Assembly (NCBI GenBank): GCA_023055505.1 | Contig: JALIRH010000118.1 | Span: forward strand, 496,001-560,000 | DNA: 64,000 nt | Direction: 5' to 3' | Source: Callipepla californica brunnescens | Taxonomy: Eukaryota > Chordata > Aves > Galliformes > Odontophoridae | Part shown: piece after piece, positions 22,752-34,638 of the stretch | Layout: every line of letters starts with the position of its first letter | Position numbering within the stretch: the first letter of the stretch is position 1 | Made by a program: the position numbers and the translations under genes | Notes under the pieces: generated by a model | What the model was told of the DNA's origin: nothing | What the model saw: only the letters and a program-made list of their open reading frames with translations | The model's database searches: none

Positions 22752-23238
22752 TGTCAGGGGTTTGTGAGCTGGTTCGGCCCGGCCCCGCAACAACCGAGGA
22801 AGGAGACCCACAGGCCCACACCCCGGACAAGGGGAAGGGGGAAAGGGAAAAAAGGGAGATAACCCCAAAACAAAACAGCGGCAACGATCTGAGGGGGAAA
22901 AGCTAATTTACTAAATAAGACATCAGGAAGTAAATAACAGAATATAATGCAATTCAATTTGGAATTAAGCCCAATAATCAAAAAAAACGAGTAAGAGAGA
23001 GAGAGAGAGAGAGAGAGTGAGTGCCCGATAAACCCACTCCTAAGTGATCCTAGAGGAAAGAGAGAGAACGTCCCGTGACCGCAGAGGGTTTTTATCTGTT
23101 CCCTCTGAGCGGAAAACACGTGAAAAAATACAAAGCATTGCAAAGTCCTCTGGGGAATGTAGTTCTCCCTGACTCCCAATGCACTACATGATGCCATGAT
23201 GTGGAATACCAGTACCAAAAAATCATAAAACCACGACA
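22752..23238 (-). repeat. 3' LTR of P3 (487 bp)
   Basis: Ends are tgtcagggg and accacgaca. It is collinear with the 5' LTR except for a deletion of about 44 bp after gcccgataaac (near 23030) and a longer GA microsatellite at 22996-23020. Confidence 0.92.
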
Positions 23239-23252
23239 TTCCACCCCTTATT
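23239..23252 (-). other. Polypurine tract (P3)
   Basis: The minus strand reads aataaggggtggaa immediately before the 3' LTR, the plus-strand primer site of reverse transcription. P4, P5, P6 and P7 have near-identical tracts. Confidence 0.85.
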
Positions 23253-23348
23253 CCACATCACTGTATCTTGCTTGATACATACAGAAGAACAAGGATTAAC
23301 ATGCATTAGATACACGCATACAATATATATACAAGTATATTCATAGAA

Positions 23349-25337
23349 TTACTGAGGGCGGTCTCCAGATATCAAATTCCCTTGTTGTATACACTGAACA
23401 TCCCCATTCTTCTGCATCACCCACCAGGTAGACCCAGGTCCCTGAGCAAAGACAGTTCCACGGAGAGGTTTGCCCTTTCCAGAAGCTGGAAGTACCCAAA
23501 CTGCTTTGCCCAACATGTTCTTTACATGTACTACAGGGACCTTATGTCCCTCTACAGTAGGCAGAGAGCTGGATTGGGCAGGACCATTGCGATTGATGGA
23601 TCCTCGGGTGTTGACCAACCAGGTGGCTTCTGACAAATTTTTCTCCCAGTGCTTAAATGTTCCACCACCCATTGCTTTCAACATTGTTTTTGACAATCCA
23701 TTGTACCTTTCAATTTTACCAGAAGCTGGTGCGTGATAGGGGATATGATAAATCCACTCAATGCCATGATCTTTGGCCCATGTATCTACAAGAGAATTTT
23801 TAAAATGACTTCCATTATCAGACTCAATTCTTTCTGGAGTACCATGTTGCCACAGGACTTGTTTCTCCAGACCTAGAATGGTGTTTCAGGCGGTAGCATG
23901 GGGTACTGCGTATGTTTCAAGCCACCCAGTGGTCGCCTCCACCATGGTGAGCAAATAACGCTTACCACTGCGAGATCGTGGCAAGGTGATATAATCAACC
24001 TGCCACGCCTCCCCATATTTATATTTTTGCCATCGCCCTTCCTCCCAAAGAGGTTTCATCCTCTTGGCTTGTTTAATTGCAGCGCATGTATCACAGTCAT
24101 GGATCACCTGTGCGATGGCATCCATAATTAAGTCCACCCCTCGGTCTCTAGCCCACTTATAGGTCGCGTCCCTTCCTTGATGGCCCGAGGTCTCATGGGC
24201 CCACCGAGCTAGAAATAATTCACTTTTATGTTGCCAGTCCAAGTCTACTTGAGTCACCTTAACTTTGGCAGCTCGATCTACTTGGTGGTTGTTTTGTTGT
24301 TCTTCAGTTGCCCGGCTCGTAGGAGCATGAGCATCTACATGGCGCACCTTTACAACCATGTTCTTTATTTGGGCAGCAATATCTTTCCACAGTTCAGCGG
24401 CCCAAATAGGTTTACCCCTCCGTTGCCAACCATTTTGTTCCCACTGCTGTAACCACCCCCATAAAGCATTTGCCACCATCCATGAGTCAGTATAAAGATA
24501 AAGCACTGGCCACCTCTCACGTTCAGCAATATTTAAGGCTAATTGGACAGCCTTTACCTCTGCAAATTGACTTGATTCTCCTTCTCCTTCAGTGGCCTCC
24601 GCAACTTGTCGTGTGGGACTCCACACAGCAGATTTCCATTTGCGGTGCTTTCCCACAAAGCGACACGATCCATCTGTGAACAGGGCGTATCTCTTTTCAT
24701 TGTCTGTTAGTTCAATATATGGTGGGGCTTCTTTAGCACGTGACACCTCCTCTGCTGGTGTTGTTCCAAACTTTTTACCTTCAGGCCAGTCCATGATCAC
24801 CTCCAGGATTCCTGGACGGTTGGGGTTCCCCATCCGAGCTCGCTGTGTAATCAGCGCAATCCACTTACTCCAAGTGGCATCAGTAGCATGATGGGTAGAG
24901 GGAACTGTTCCTTTAAACATCCAGTTCAGCACTGGCAGTCGAGGTGCCAGAAGGAGCTGTGTTTCGGTACCGATTACTTCGGAAGCAGCTCAAACCCCCT
25001 CATACGCGGCTAAGATCTCCTTCTCAGTCGGAGTGTAGTGCTCCTCAGACCCCCTGTATGCTCGACTCCAGAATCCAAGAGGTCGGCCTCGGGTCTCTCC
25101 AAAAGCTCTTTGCCACAAACTCCAAGTGGGACCTTCCTTTCCAGCAGCACAGTAGAGGATGTCCTTTACATCCTGTCCCGTCCGCACTGGCCCCAGGGCC
25201 ACAGCACGGGCTATCTCCTGCTTAATTTGCTCAAAAGCCTGCTGCTGCTCATGGCCCCACACAAAATCATTCTTCTTCCAGGTCACCTGATAAGGGGGCT
25301 CACAATGAGACTGCAGTTTGGAACATGCAGTCTCCAA
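23349..25337 (-). pseudogene. pol: RT C-terminus, RNase H and integrase (P3)
   Basis: Three open pieces. 24990-25337 is the RT connection. 23886-24932 holds RNase H (TDGSC, FAEVKAVQLAL, YTDS, HVDAH) and the integrase zinc domain (HETSGHQGRD ... HDCDTC). 23349-23885 holds the rest of the integrase core with SDNGSHF and GKIERYNG, a DD35E spacing, followed by the C-terminal SH3-like part ending GDRPQ. Damage: a 1-bp deletion near 25290 shifts the frame, a TGA at 24990 replaces Trp, and a TGA at 23886-23888 replaces Arg CGA. The catalytic residues remain readable but the gene is inactive. Confidence 0.9.
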
Positions 25338-26533
25338 AATCCCACTACACCCAGAAAACCTTGGGTCGCTGTCTTATTGGTGGGTGGAGACATGGCAGTA
25401 ATTTTGTCAATCACATCTGTTGGGATGTGACGACGTCCATCTTGCCACTTTATGCCTAGGAACTGAATTTCTTGTGCAGGCCCTTTTACTTTGCTTCGCT
25501 TAATAGCGAAGCCAGCTCGCAGGAGGATCTGGATTATTGTCTCTCCTTTCTTAAAAACTTCCTCTGCTGTATTGCCCCATACAACAATATCATCGATGTA
25601 CTGCAGATGCTCAGGAGCACCGCCCTGTTCCAATGCAGTTTGGATCAACCCATGGCAAATGGTTGGGCTGTGCTTCCACCCCTGGGGCAAACGGTTCCAG
25701 GTGTACTGAATGCCTCTCCAGGTGAAGGCAAACTGTGGCCTGCATTCTGTGGCCAAGGGAATTGAAAAGAAGGCGTTTGCAATGTCAATGGTGGCATACC
25801 ACTTGGCTGCTTTTGACTCCAGTTCATACTGGAGTTGAAGCATGTCCGGCACAGCAGCGCTCAGTGGAGGTTTGACTTCATTCAGGCCACGGTAATCTAC
25901 CGTCAACCTCCATTCTCCATTGGCTTTACGCACCGGCCATATGGGGCTGTTAAACGGGGAGTGAGTTTTGCTGATCACTCCCTGGCTCTCTAGCTGACGA
26001 ATCAGGTTATGAATAGGGAGCAAGGAATCCCTGTTGGTGAGGTACTGCCGTCTGTGCACCGTTTTTGTAGCAATTGGTACTTGTTGCTCCTCCACTTGTA
26101 GCAACCCCACAGCAGATGGATCTTCTGACAGGCCAGGTAAAACAGATAGTTGCTTAATGCTATCTGTGTCCACAGTAGCTATTCCAAAAGCCCATCGATA
26201 CCCCTTGGGATCCTTAAAGTGCCCCCTTCTGAGATAGTCTATACCAAGTATGCATGGGGCCCCCTGTCCGGTCACTATAGGATGCTTCTGCCTGTCTTTA
26301 CCCGTGAGGCTTATTTCTGCCTCCAGCACAGACAATTCCTGAAAGCCCCCAGTCACTCCAGAGATATGAATCAATTCTGCCCCTTTATAACTTGAAGGCA
26401 TTAGAGTACAATGTGCACCAGTATCCACCAGTGCCTCATATTTCTGTGGGTTTGATGTGCCAGGCCACCGAATCCACACAGTCCAATACACTCTATTATC
26501 CTTCTCCCTCCTCTGGCTGAGGGCAGGGCCCCT
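25283..26533 (-). pseudogene. pol: Protease and reverse transcriptase (P3)
   Basis: A frame of over 400 residues is open from the gag UAG (26534-26536) to the frameshift near 25290. Protease has LVDTGAHCTLM and CILGIDYL. RT has THSPFNSPIWPV, YATIDIANAFFSIPL (motif A), RLPQGWKHSPTICHG and QYIDDIVVWG (motif C). No inactivating change is seen within this segment, so protease and the RT palm are intact on paper; the downstream frameshift still makes the polyprotein defective. Expression would need readthrough of the gag stop, since both lie in the same frame. Confidence 0.9.
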
Positions 26534-28291
26534 CTATTCATTACCTGTAGTGACAGGAACAACTTCGCTGGTAGTTGGTCTGTGTTGTAATTCTCTCACC
26601 CGTTCTCGCAGTGCAGGGGTGGGTTTGTGATGCCATTCCTTCATATCTTCTCCATTTGCACGTAAGTAACTCCACAAAGCCGCACGCGACATGAAGTTAG
26701 TGAAGTTAGTGTTGTCATTTGCTCGAGCAGGACGGCGTTTGCTTCTGATAGCTGCAACCGATTCAACCCTATCAATCAGTTGGGATAATTTTCCCAATAT
26801 ATCTACCATTTGTCCTTCTAACTTTGATATGGCTGAAATGGACGCGTATGGCGGTGGAAATTTTTGTTCGAAGTTTTGAAGTGTAAGAATTAGTTCAAAA
26901 ACTGGGGATTTTCTGTCTTGGTCCTCATATCTGTTGAACGTTGTCACTAGTGTACCGGCGTACCTTTCTGGTGCTGACTTTGAAAGCTTCTGACATATTT
27001 CGGGTGTACTCCTTACTTTCTCCAGATCATGGTCCCGATCGTCAGGATCAAACGTGGGATCATACAGCATTTCCGCCACAGCTGTTTCTCTCAAATACTG
27101 GATGTCTTCCTCAATAGTTTTCCATCTTTTCACTTTAGGTGCCAGGTCACTCTTGTAGGGGTATCTTTCCCTCACAGCTACTAGCATTCATTGCCAGAGG
27201 CTGGCGATTCCATCCATATACCTGCTGATTCCTCTGTCGACAGCCGGATCTCGGGCAGTGTTTCCTAGTTGGCAAGCTTCGTTACTATCAAGGGACACAC
27301 TGTTGGCCCCGTTGTCCCAACACCGAAGCAACCAAGTGACAATGCTCTCATCCGGACGTCAAACAAACTCCTTTCTTGAGCCTTGGATCTCAGACATTTT
27401 CATGGGCTGACGAAATGTCGTAACTTTAATTTTCTCTTCACCTTCATCATCACTTTCTTCTCCATGTCTCTCACTTTTCTTTGTTGCCTTTCTCAATGGT
27501 GGTGGGGTTGTGGCCACCCCCTCACCTATATCTTCCTCTTCTTTCGGCACCTCTTCTTTGCGTTCTAGGAGCGAGGAAACACGTTTCCATATCTTGCCTT
27601 CCACAGGGGCAACTGACTTTGATACTGGTGCTTCCTTTGGCTGGTCAAGTGTGACTGGGAGGTTTTCCTCTTTGGTTTGGGCCTCAGTTTGGACACTCTC
27701 TCTCTTCATAATAGTATATAAACCTCGGTAAGCATAAGCCAAGCCCCAAATAAGCTGTTCCACCTCAGATCTTTCTGAGCCGCAACACCCTTTACTCAGA
27801 TACAGGCCTAGCTCCTCAGGATCCTGCAATTGTTCAGGAGAAAAATCCCATGACACCGGGTGTCCCCATGCTTCTAATTTCTTTCCTAAAACTCTCCACT
27901 CTCCCTGCCATTCAACATTCTCTGTTTCTGGGAGAAGCTTCCTGCACATGATGTAAAGTGCTACTACATGCAGGAGGACTAATATCCCAATTATTAACAC
28001 CATCCCTAAGCTGTGATCTTGAAAATTCATAAAAAACTGAGAGGGGAACCTGGATACCCATTCAAACATCACATGGTTCGTTAACATGCTATCGTTTGTT
28101 CCATTAGCTGGGGTGCCCTGGTATCTGGCAGGTGCCTCTATCATTGCTTTTAATTTATCATATAGGGACCAGACCCAATGGAACAGAATGGCAAACTTAA
28201 CCAAGTTCCAGTACGTTTTGAGCATTAAGAGGGAAAAAGTGGTAAAGTACAATCCCTGTAAGGGCAGTTTTAACAGAAACAGAAAAGACAT
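26534..28291 (-). pseudogene. gag: Long Gag with N-terminal membrane segments (P3)
   Basis: ATG at 28291. Residues 3-42 are hydrophobic, residues 43-95 form a polar loop with sequons NGT (63) and NDS (66), and residues 96-116 are a second hydrophobic segment (MVLIIGILVLLHVVALYIMC). Then come the KGCCGSERSE cysteine motif, an acidic/proline linker and a capsid-like region from QGSRKEFV onward. Two CGA->TGA nonsense changes break it (27359-27361 and 27188-27190). The frame ends at GAA-TAG (26534-26536) and continues directly into protease. No CCHC knuckle. The N-terminal hairpin is unusual for Gag. Confidence 0.85.
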
Positions 28292-28499
28292 TTTTATTAT
28301 TATTATTTTTTTTTCTTGTACTAAAACAATCTGGCAGTACGCAAAAGAAGTTTACAGATATCCCAAAACAACTGGCAGTACGCCCGGACTTCAAGGTCGT
28401 GTTTTGCTGTACAGCACTTGTAGTACAGATAAGCTTGTTAACAACAGACAGAGATTCACTCTAAAAGTTTGTCTCTGCCCGGCTAAGGCAGCTGGTCGT

Positions 28500-28517
28500 G
28501 CCCCACGTTGGGCGCCA
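28500..28517 (-). other. Primer-binding site, tRNA-Lys type (P3)
   Basis: Exact Lys-type 18-mer (plus strand gccccacgttgggcgcca), four bases from the LTR. The gag ATG lies about 210 bases downstream, a conventional leader length. Confidence 0.9.
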
Positions 28518-28521
28518 AAAA

Positions 28522-29046
28522 TGTCAGGGGTTTGTGAGCTGGTTCGGCCCGGCCCCGCAACAACCGAGGAAGGAGACCCACAGGCCCACACCCCGGACAA
28601 GGGGAAGGGGGAAAGGGAAAAAAGGAAATAAGCCCCAAAACAAAACAGCGGCAATGATCTGAGGGGGAAAAGCTAATTTACTAAATAAGACATCAGGAAG
28701 TAAATAACACAATATAATGCAATACAGTTTGGAATTAAGTCTAATGAATCAAACAAAACGAGTGAGAGAGAGAGAGAGAGAGAGAGTGCCCGATAAACTG
28801 AAGGCCTTACGCTAACGCTGAAGGCGGATGGCAGCGAGCACCCACTCCTAAGTGATCCTAGAGGAAAGAGAGAGAACGTCCCGTGACCGCAGAGAGTTTT
28901 TATCTGTTCCCTCTGAGCGGAAAACACGTGAAAAAAATACAAAGCATTGCAAAGTCCTCTGGGGAATGTAGTTCTCCCTGACTCCCAATGCACTACATGA
29001 TGACATGATGTGGAATACCAGTACCAAAAAATCTTAAAACAAGACA
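28522..29046 (-). repeat. 5' LTR of P3 (lineage A, subtype 2, 525 bp)
   Basis: Ends are tgtcagggg and aacaagaca. Minus-strand U3 holds a palindromic CACGTG box (28925-28930) followed about 15-20 bp later by a GATAAAAA TATA-like box, a plausible core promoter. A GA microsatellite lies at 28766-28788. No canonical AATAAA was seen. Confidence 0.9.
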
Positions 29047-32000
29047 GCCCTGCTTGGCCCTGCCTGGCCCAGCCTTGCCCTGCACTATCTTTGCCTTGCC
29101 TTGCTTGGCCCTGCCTGGCGCTGCCCCGCCCTGTACTACCCTGCCCCACCCTGTCCAGCCTTGCCCTGCCTTCCCTGCTGCGCCCTGCCCTGCACTGCAC
29201 TGCATTGCCTTGCCTTGCCCTGCCAAGCCCTGCCCAGCCCAGGCTTGCCCTGACTTTCCTTGCCTTGCCCTGCCCGGTTGTGCCCTGCACTGCTTTGCCC
29301 TGCCTTCCCCTACACTGCCGTGTATTCCTTGCACTGCCCTGCCCCGATCTGCCCAGCCCCGCCCTGCCCTGCCTTGCTTTGCTCTGCCTTCCCCTGTCCT
29401 GATCTGCCCTGCCCCGCCCTGTCCTGCCCTGCTTTGCTCTGCCTTCCCCTGTCCTGATCTGCCCTGCCCCGAACTGGCCTGCCCTATTTTCCCCTGCCCT
29501 GCCCTGACCTGTCTTCCTTGCCTTGCCCTGCTTCACCCTGCTTTGCCTTCCCCTAACCTGCCCTGACATGCCTTTCCCTGCCCTACCTTGCTCTCACCCG
29601 CCTTCCCTGCCTTTCCTTGCCTTTCCTTGCCTTGCCCTGCCCTGCCCTATCCTTACTTCTCCTGCCCTGCCTTGTCTTCCTTACATTGTCTGCCCCACCC
29701 TGACCCGCCTTGCTCTGACCCGCCCTGCCTTGTCTTCCTTGCCTTGCTCTGCCTTGCCCTGCCTTGCCCTACCATGCTTATCCTTGCCTTGCCCTGCTCT
29801 GCACTGCCCTGCATTGCCCTGCCAATCCCCGCCTTACCCTGCATTGCCCTGCCCTGCCGTCCGTTGCCCTGCCCTGCCTTGCCTTGCCCTGCCCTGCTCT
29901 GCCCTGCCCTGCCGTCCATTGCCCTGCCCTGCCTTGCCTTGTCCTGCCCTGCTCTGCCTTGCCCTACTATGCTTTGCATACCTTGCCCTGCCCTGCTTTG
30001 CCATGCCTTTACCTTACCCTGCCCTTCCCTGCCCTGCCTTCCGTAGCCCTGCCCTGCCCTGCCCTGTTTTGCCCTGCCTTGCCCTGCACTATTTTTGCAT
30101 TGCCCTGCTTGGACTTGCCTGGCCCTGCCTTGCCCTGCCTTCCCTGCTCCGACCTGACCTGCCCTGCACTGCCCTGCATTGCCCTGCCTTACATTGCTCT
30201 GCCCTGCCCTGCCTGGCCCTGTTTTCCCTAGCCCTGCCCTGCCCTGCCCTGCCTTACCGTGCCATGCCTATCCTTGCCCTGCCCTGCCTTACCTTGTCCT
30301 ACCCTTCCCTGCGCTGTTCTGCCCTGCCCTGCTCTGCCCTGCCCTACCCTGATTTCCCTTGCCTTGCCCTGCTCTGCCAAGACTTACCTTCCCTTGCCCT
30401 GCCTTACCTTGCCCTGCCCTGCCTTCCCTTGCTCTGCCTTGCGTTCCCTTGTCCTGCCCTGCCTTGCCTTCCCTTGCCCTGCCCTGCCCTGTCTTCCTTT
30501 GCCTTGCCCTGCCCTGCCCTGCCTTCTTTTGCCCTTCCCTGCCCTGTCGTCCCTTGCCCTGCCCTGCCCTGCCCTGCCTTGACCTGTTCTGCCCTGCTCT
30601 GCCTTGCCCTGCCCTGCTTTGCATGCCTTACCTTGCCCTGCCCTGCCCTGCCTTCCCTTTCCCTGCCCTGCCTTGCCATGCACTATCTTTGCATTGCCCT
30701 GCTTGGCCCTGCCTGTCCCTGCCCCACGCTGCACTACCTTGCCCCACCCTGTCCTGCCTTACCCTGTCTTCCCTGCTCCGACCTGCCCTGCCCTGCACTG
30801 CCCTGCATTGCCCTGCCTTCCCTAGCCCTGCCCTACCCCGCCCTGCTTTTCCGTGCCGTGGCTATCCTTGCCCTACCCTGCCTTACCTTGCCCTGCCCTG
30901 CCTTATCTTGCCCTGCCCTTCCCTGCGCTGTTCTACCCTGCCTTGCCCTGCCGCCCCTTGCCCTGCCCCGCCCTGCCCTGCCAGGTTCTGCCCTACCCTG
31001 CCTTCCTTTGCCATGCCCTGCTCTGCTATGCCCTGTCCTGCCCTGCGCTATTTTGCCCTGCATTGCCCTACCGTCACTTGCCCTGCCCTGCCTTCCCTTG
31101 CCTTGCCCTGCCTTCCCTTGCCCTGCCCTAGCCCTGCCTTCCCTTGCCCTGCCCTGCCCTGCCTTCCCTTGCCTTGCCCTGCCTTCCCTTGCCCTGCCCT
31201 AGCCCTGCGTTCCCTTGCCCTGCCCTGCCCTGCCTTCGCTTGCCCTGCCCTGCCCTGCCTTGCCCTGCCTTGCCCTGCTCTGCCTTGCCATACCCTGCTT
31301 TGCATTCCTTGTCCTGCCCTGCTTTGCCATGCCTTACCTTGCCCTGCCCTTCCCTGTTCTGCCTTACCTTGCCCTGCCCCGCCCTGTTCTGCCCTGCCTT
31401 GCCCTGCAGTATCTTTGCCTTGCCTTGCTTGGCCCTGCCTGGCCCTGCCCCGCCTGGACTAACCTGCCCCACCCTGTCCTGCCTTGCCCTGCCTTCCCTG
31501 CTCCGCCCTGCCCTGCATTGAATTGCCTTGCCCTACCTAGCCCTGCCCTGCGTTGAATTGCCTTGCTCTGCCTTGTTTGCCTTACCTTGCCCTGCCAAGA
31601 CCTGCTTTACCGTGCACTGCCCTGCCCTTCCTTCCCTTGCCCTTCCCTACCCTGCCTTCATTTGCCCTGCCATGCCCTGTCTTCCCTTACCCTGCCCTGC
31701 CCTGCTGTCCATTGCCCTGCCTTGCCATGCCTTGCCCTGCACAATCTTTGCCTTGCCTTGCTTGGCCCTGCCCCGCCCTGCCCCTCCCTGTACTACTCTG
31801 CCCCACCATCTCCTGCCTTGCCCTGCCTTCCCTGCTCCGCCCTGCCCTGCACTGCATTGCCTTGCCCTGCCAAGCCCTGCCCAGCCCAGCCTTGTTCTGA
31901 CTTTCCTTGCCTTGCCCTGCCAAGCCCTGCCCAGCCCAGCCTTGCCCTGACTTTCCTTGCCTTGCCCTGCCCGGCTGTGCCCTACCCAGCTTTGCAATGA

Positions 32001-33953
32001 CTTCCCCTAGCCTGCCGTGTATTCCTTGCCTTGCTTTTCCCTGACCTGCCCTGCCCCGCCCTGCCCTGTCTTTCTTTGCTCTGCCTTCCCTTGCCCTGCC
32101 CTGCCCTGCCTTCCCTTACTCTGCCCTGCCTTCCCTTGCCCTGCCCTGCCCTACATTCTTTTGCCCTGCCCTGCCTTGCTGTCCTTTGCCCGGCTCTGTC
32201 TTGCCCTGCCTTGCTTTGCATGCCTTACCTTGCCTTGCCCTGCCCTGCCCTATCCTGACTTCCCCTGCCCTGCCGTGTCTTCCTTACCTTGCCTGCCCCA
32301 CCCTGACCTGCCTTGCTCTGACCCACACTGCCTTGTCTTCCTTGCCTTGCCCTGCCTTGCCCTGCCCTGCCTATCCTTGCCATGCCCTGCCTTGTTCTGC
32401 CTTACCTTGCCCTGCCAAGTCCCGTCTTACCCTGCCGTGCGAAGCCTCGCCTTACTTTGCCCTGCCCTGCCTTGCCTTCCCTTGCCATGCCCTGCCTTGA
32501 CCTGCCCTGCCCTGCTTTGCCATGCCTTACCTTGCCCTGCTCTGCATTGCCATACCTTGCTCTTCCCTGTCCTGCCCTGCCTTCCCTTGCCCTGCCCTGC
32601 CATGTTCTGCCCTGCCTTGCATTGCCCTGCCCTGCCTATCCTTGCCTTCTCCTGCCTTGTTCTGCCTTACCTTGCCCTGCCAAGCCCCGCCTTACCCTGC
32701 CCTGCGAAGCCCCGCTTTACCTTGCCCTGCCCTCTCTTGCCTTCCCTTGCCTCGCCCTACCCTGCCGTCCCTTGCCCTGCCCTGATTTGCCATGCTTTAC
32801 CTTGCCCTGCCCTTCCCTGCCCTGCCTTCCCTTGCCCTGCCCTGCCCTGTTCTGACCAGCCCTGCTCTGCCTTGCCCTGCCCTGCTTTGCATGCCTTACC
32901 TTGCCCCGCGCTGGCCTGCCTTCCCTTGCCCTGCCCTGCCCTGCCTTTCCCTGCACTATCTTTGCCCTGCCCCGCACTACCCTGCATTGCCCTGCCTTAC
33001 ATTGCCCTGTCCTGCCTTGCCCTGCCTTCCCTAGTCCTGCCCTGCCCCGCCTTCTTTGCCATGCCTTACCCTGCCCTGCTATGCCCTGCCTTCTTTTGCC
33101 CTGCCCTGCCTTCTTTTGCCCTGCCCTGCCTTCTTTTGACCTGCCCTGCCTTCCCTTGCCCTGCCCTGCCATCCCTTGCCCTGCCCTGCCCTGCACTGCA
33201 CTGCATTGCCTTGCCTTGCCCTGCCAAGCTCTGTCCAGCCCAGCCTTGCCCTGACTTTCCTTGCCTTGCCCTGCCCGGCTGTGCCCTGCCCTGCTTTGCC
33301 CTGCCTTCCCCTACCCTGCCGTCTATTCCTTGCCTTGCCCTGCCCTGATCTGCCCTGCCCCGCCCTGCCCTGCCTTGCTTTGCTCTGCCTTCCCCTTGAC
33401 CTGCCCTGCCTTGCCTTCCCCTGCCCTGCCTTGCCTTCCCCTGCCCTGCCTTGTCTTCCTTGCCTTGCCCTGCTTCACCCTGCTTTGCCTTCCCCTAAAC
33501 TGCAATGACCTGCCTTTCCCTGCCCTACCTTGCTCTCACCCGCCTTCCCTGCCATTCCTTGCCTTACCTTGCCCTGCCCTGCCCTGCCCTATCGTGACTT
33601 CCCCTACCCTGCCTTGTCTTCCTTACCTTGCCTGCCCCACTCTGACCTGCCTTGCTCTGACCCGCCCTGCCTTGTCTACCTTGCCTTGCCCTGTCTTGCC
33701 CTGCCCTGCCTATCCTTGCCTTGCCCTGACTTTTCCCGCCTTACCTTCCCTGCCAAGCCCCTCCTTACCCTGTCCTGCCCTGCCTTGTCTTGCCCTGCCC
33801 TGATCTGCCCTGCGCCGCCCTGCCTTGCTTTGCTCTACCTTCCCCTGGACCTGCCCTGCCTTGCCTTCTGCTGCCCTGCCCTATTTTCCCCTGCCCTGCC
33901 TTGTCTTCCTTGCCTTGCGCAGCTTCACCCTGCTTTGCCTTCCCCTAACCTGC
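29047..33953. repeat. Pentamer satellite block S6
   Basis: CC(C/T)TG array rich in the higher-order marker (29082, plus variants near 31409 and 31738). It starts with gccctgcttggccctgcc, the flank also found at P7. Four tandem ccctg units at 30232-30251 give a minus-strand G-quadruplex motif. Repeated units around ccttcccttgccctgccctgcc at 31090-31220 form a local sub-array. No gene. Confidence 0.94.
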
Positions 33954-34289
33954 TGTAAAGCAAGCAAAGGCGGTGACAGAGCTTTTATTTGAGGTAGTGG
34001 CGCTACAGAAAGAGATGTTACAGATAAGGGGGAACGAACTCACCCCTCCCGGCGACTGTTTAGGCTGAGGAACGCAGCCACCTCTCGTTCGAACGCTGGC
34101 GCGCCGGAAGGAAGAGAGCCAGAGAGGGGGGGGGCAACTGGCGCAGGCTCCGAGCGGAGCTGTTTAGGCACCTCCGGAAGCAGCACCGAGAGGGAGAGAG
34201 CGAGAGGTCAGGTGGACCTGGGCTCCTCCGCTCTGGTCACTCAGATGCTCATTCACTGGTTCAGGCTGTGACCAGGCAATCCCACTACA
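33954..34289 (-). repeat. 3' LTR of P4 (336 bp)
   Basis: Ends are tgtaaagcaagc and cccactaca. The minus strand carries AATAAA about 40 bases from the left end. It is collinear with 45829-46170 and with solo LTRs L1-L3. Confidence 0.92.
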
Positions 34290-34301
34290 CTCCACCCCTT
34301 C
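34290..34301 (-). other. Polypurine tract (P4)
   Basis: The minus strand reads gaaggggtggag next to the 3' LTR. Confidence 0.8.
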
Positions 34302-34638
34302 ACAGCATGGACCAGCAACTGAGCAGGTTGGGCATAATCTCCTGCTGTTCCGATGGCTCAAAATACCAAGTACATCGCGACGCATGTACAATACCCGCTG
34401 TAATATAGAATGTTTAGGCACTGAAGGCCATTATTTGTAGTCCCTTCTTGTGGTTTTCTTGGGCCAGTACTTGATGTTCCTTCCGGAGTCATATCTTCTT
34501 TAAGGACCAGTAGGTTCACACTCAACAGTTGCCGAAAGTTCAGCAGTCCACCACCGGATGTCATGATGTTTCCTCATGGTCACTGGAGCATGCTGGAGTG
34601 GTGTTGCTCCTGCCGGCTGTCCTGTGAACTTCATAACC
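34302..34638 (-). other. Untranslated 3' interval of P4
   Basis: About 340 bases between the pol stop and the polypurine tract. I see no env-like hydrophobic or signal sequence; the short frames here are unsupported. Confidence 0.6.

Larger units (their letters stand above)
22752..29046 (-). mobile_element. P3: full-length lineage-A provirus
   Basis: Minus-strand order: 5' LTR (28522-29046), Lys primer site, leader, gag, in-frame UAG, protease, RT, RNase H, integrase, polypurine tract, 3' LTR (22752-23238). At about 6.3 kb it is the most complete lineage-A copy. There is no env: fewer than 110 bases lie between the integrase stop and the polypurine tract. Gag and pol are each broken by nonsense changes and one frameshift. 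Its 5' LTR flank is the same satellite sequence as that of P7. Confidence 0.93.

Noticed and set aside
22996..23020. GA microsatellite as a regulatory GAGA array
   Set aside because: Length-variable simple repeat within the LTR of each copy; no evidence of function.
34302..34638. Possible env remnant between pol and the P4 3' LTR
   Set aside because: No signal peptide, furin site, fusion peptide or transmembrane segment; too short.
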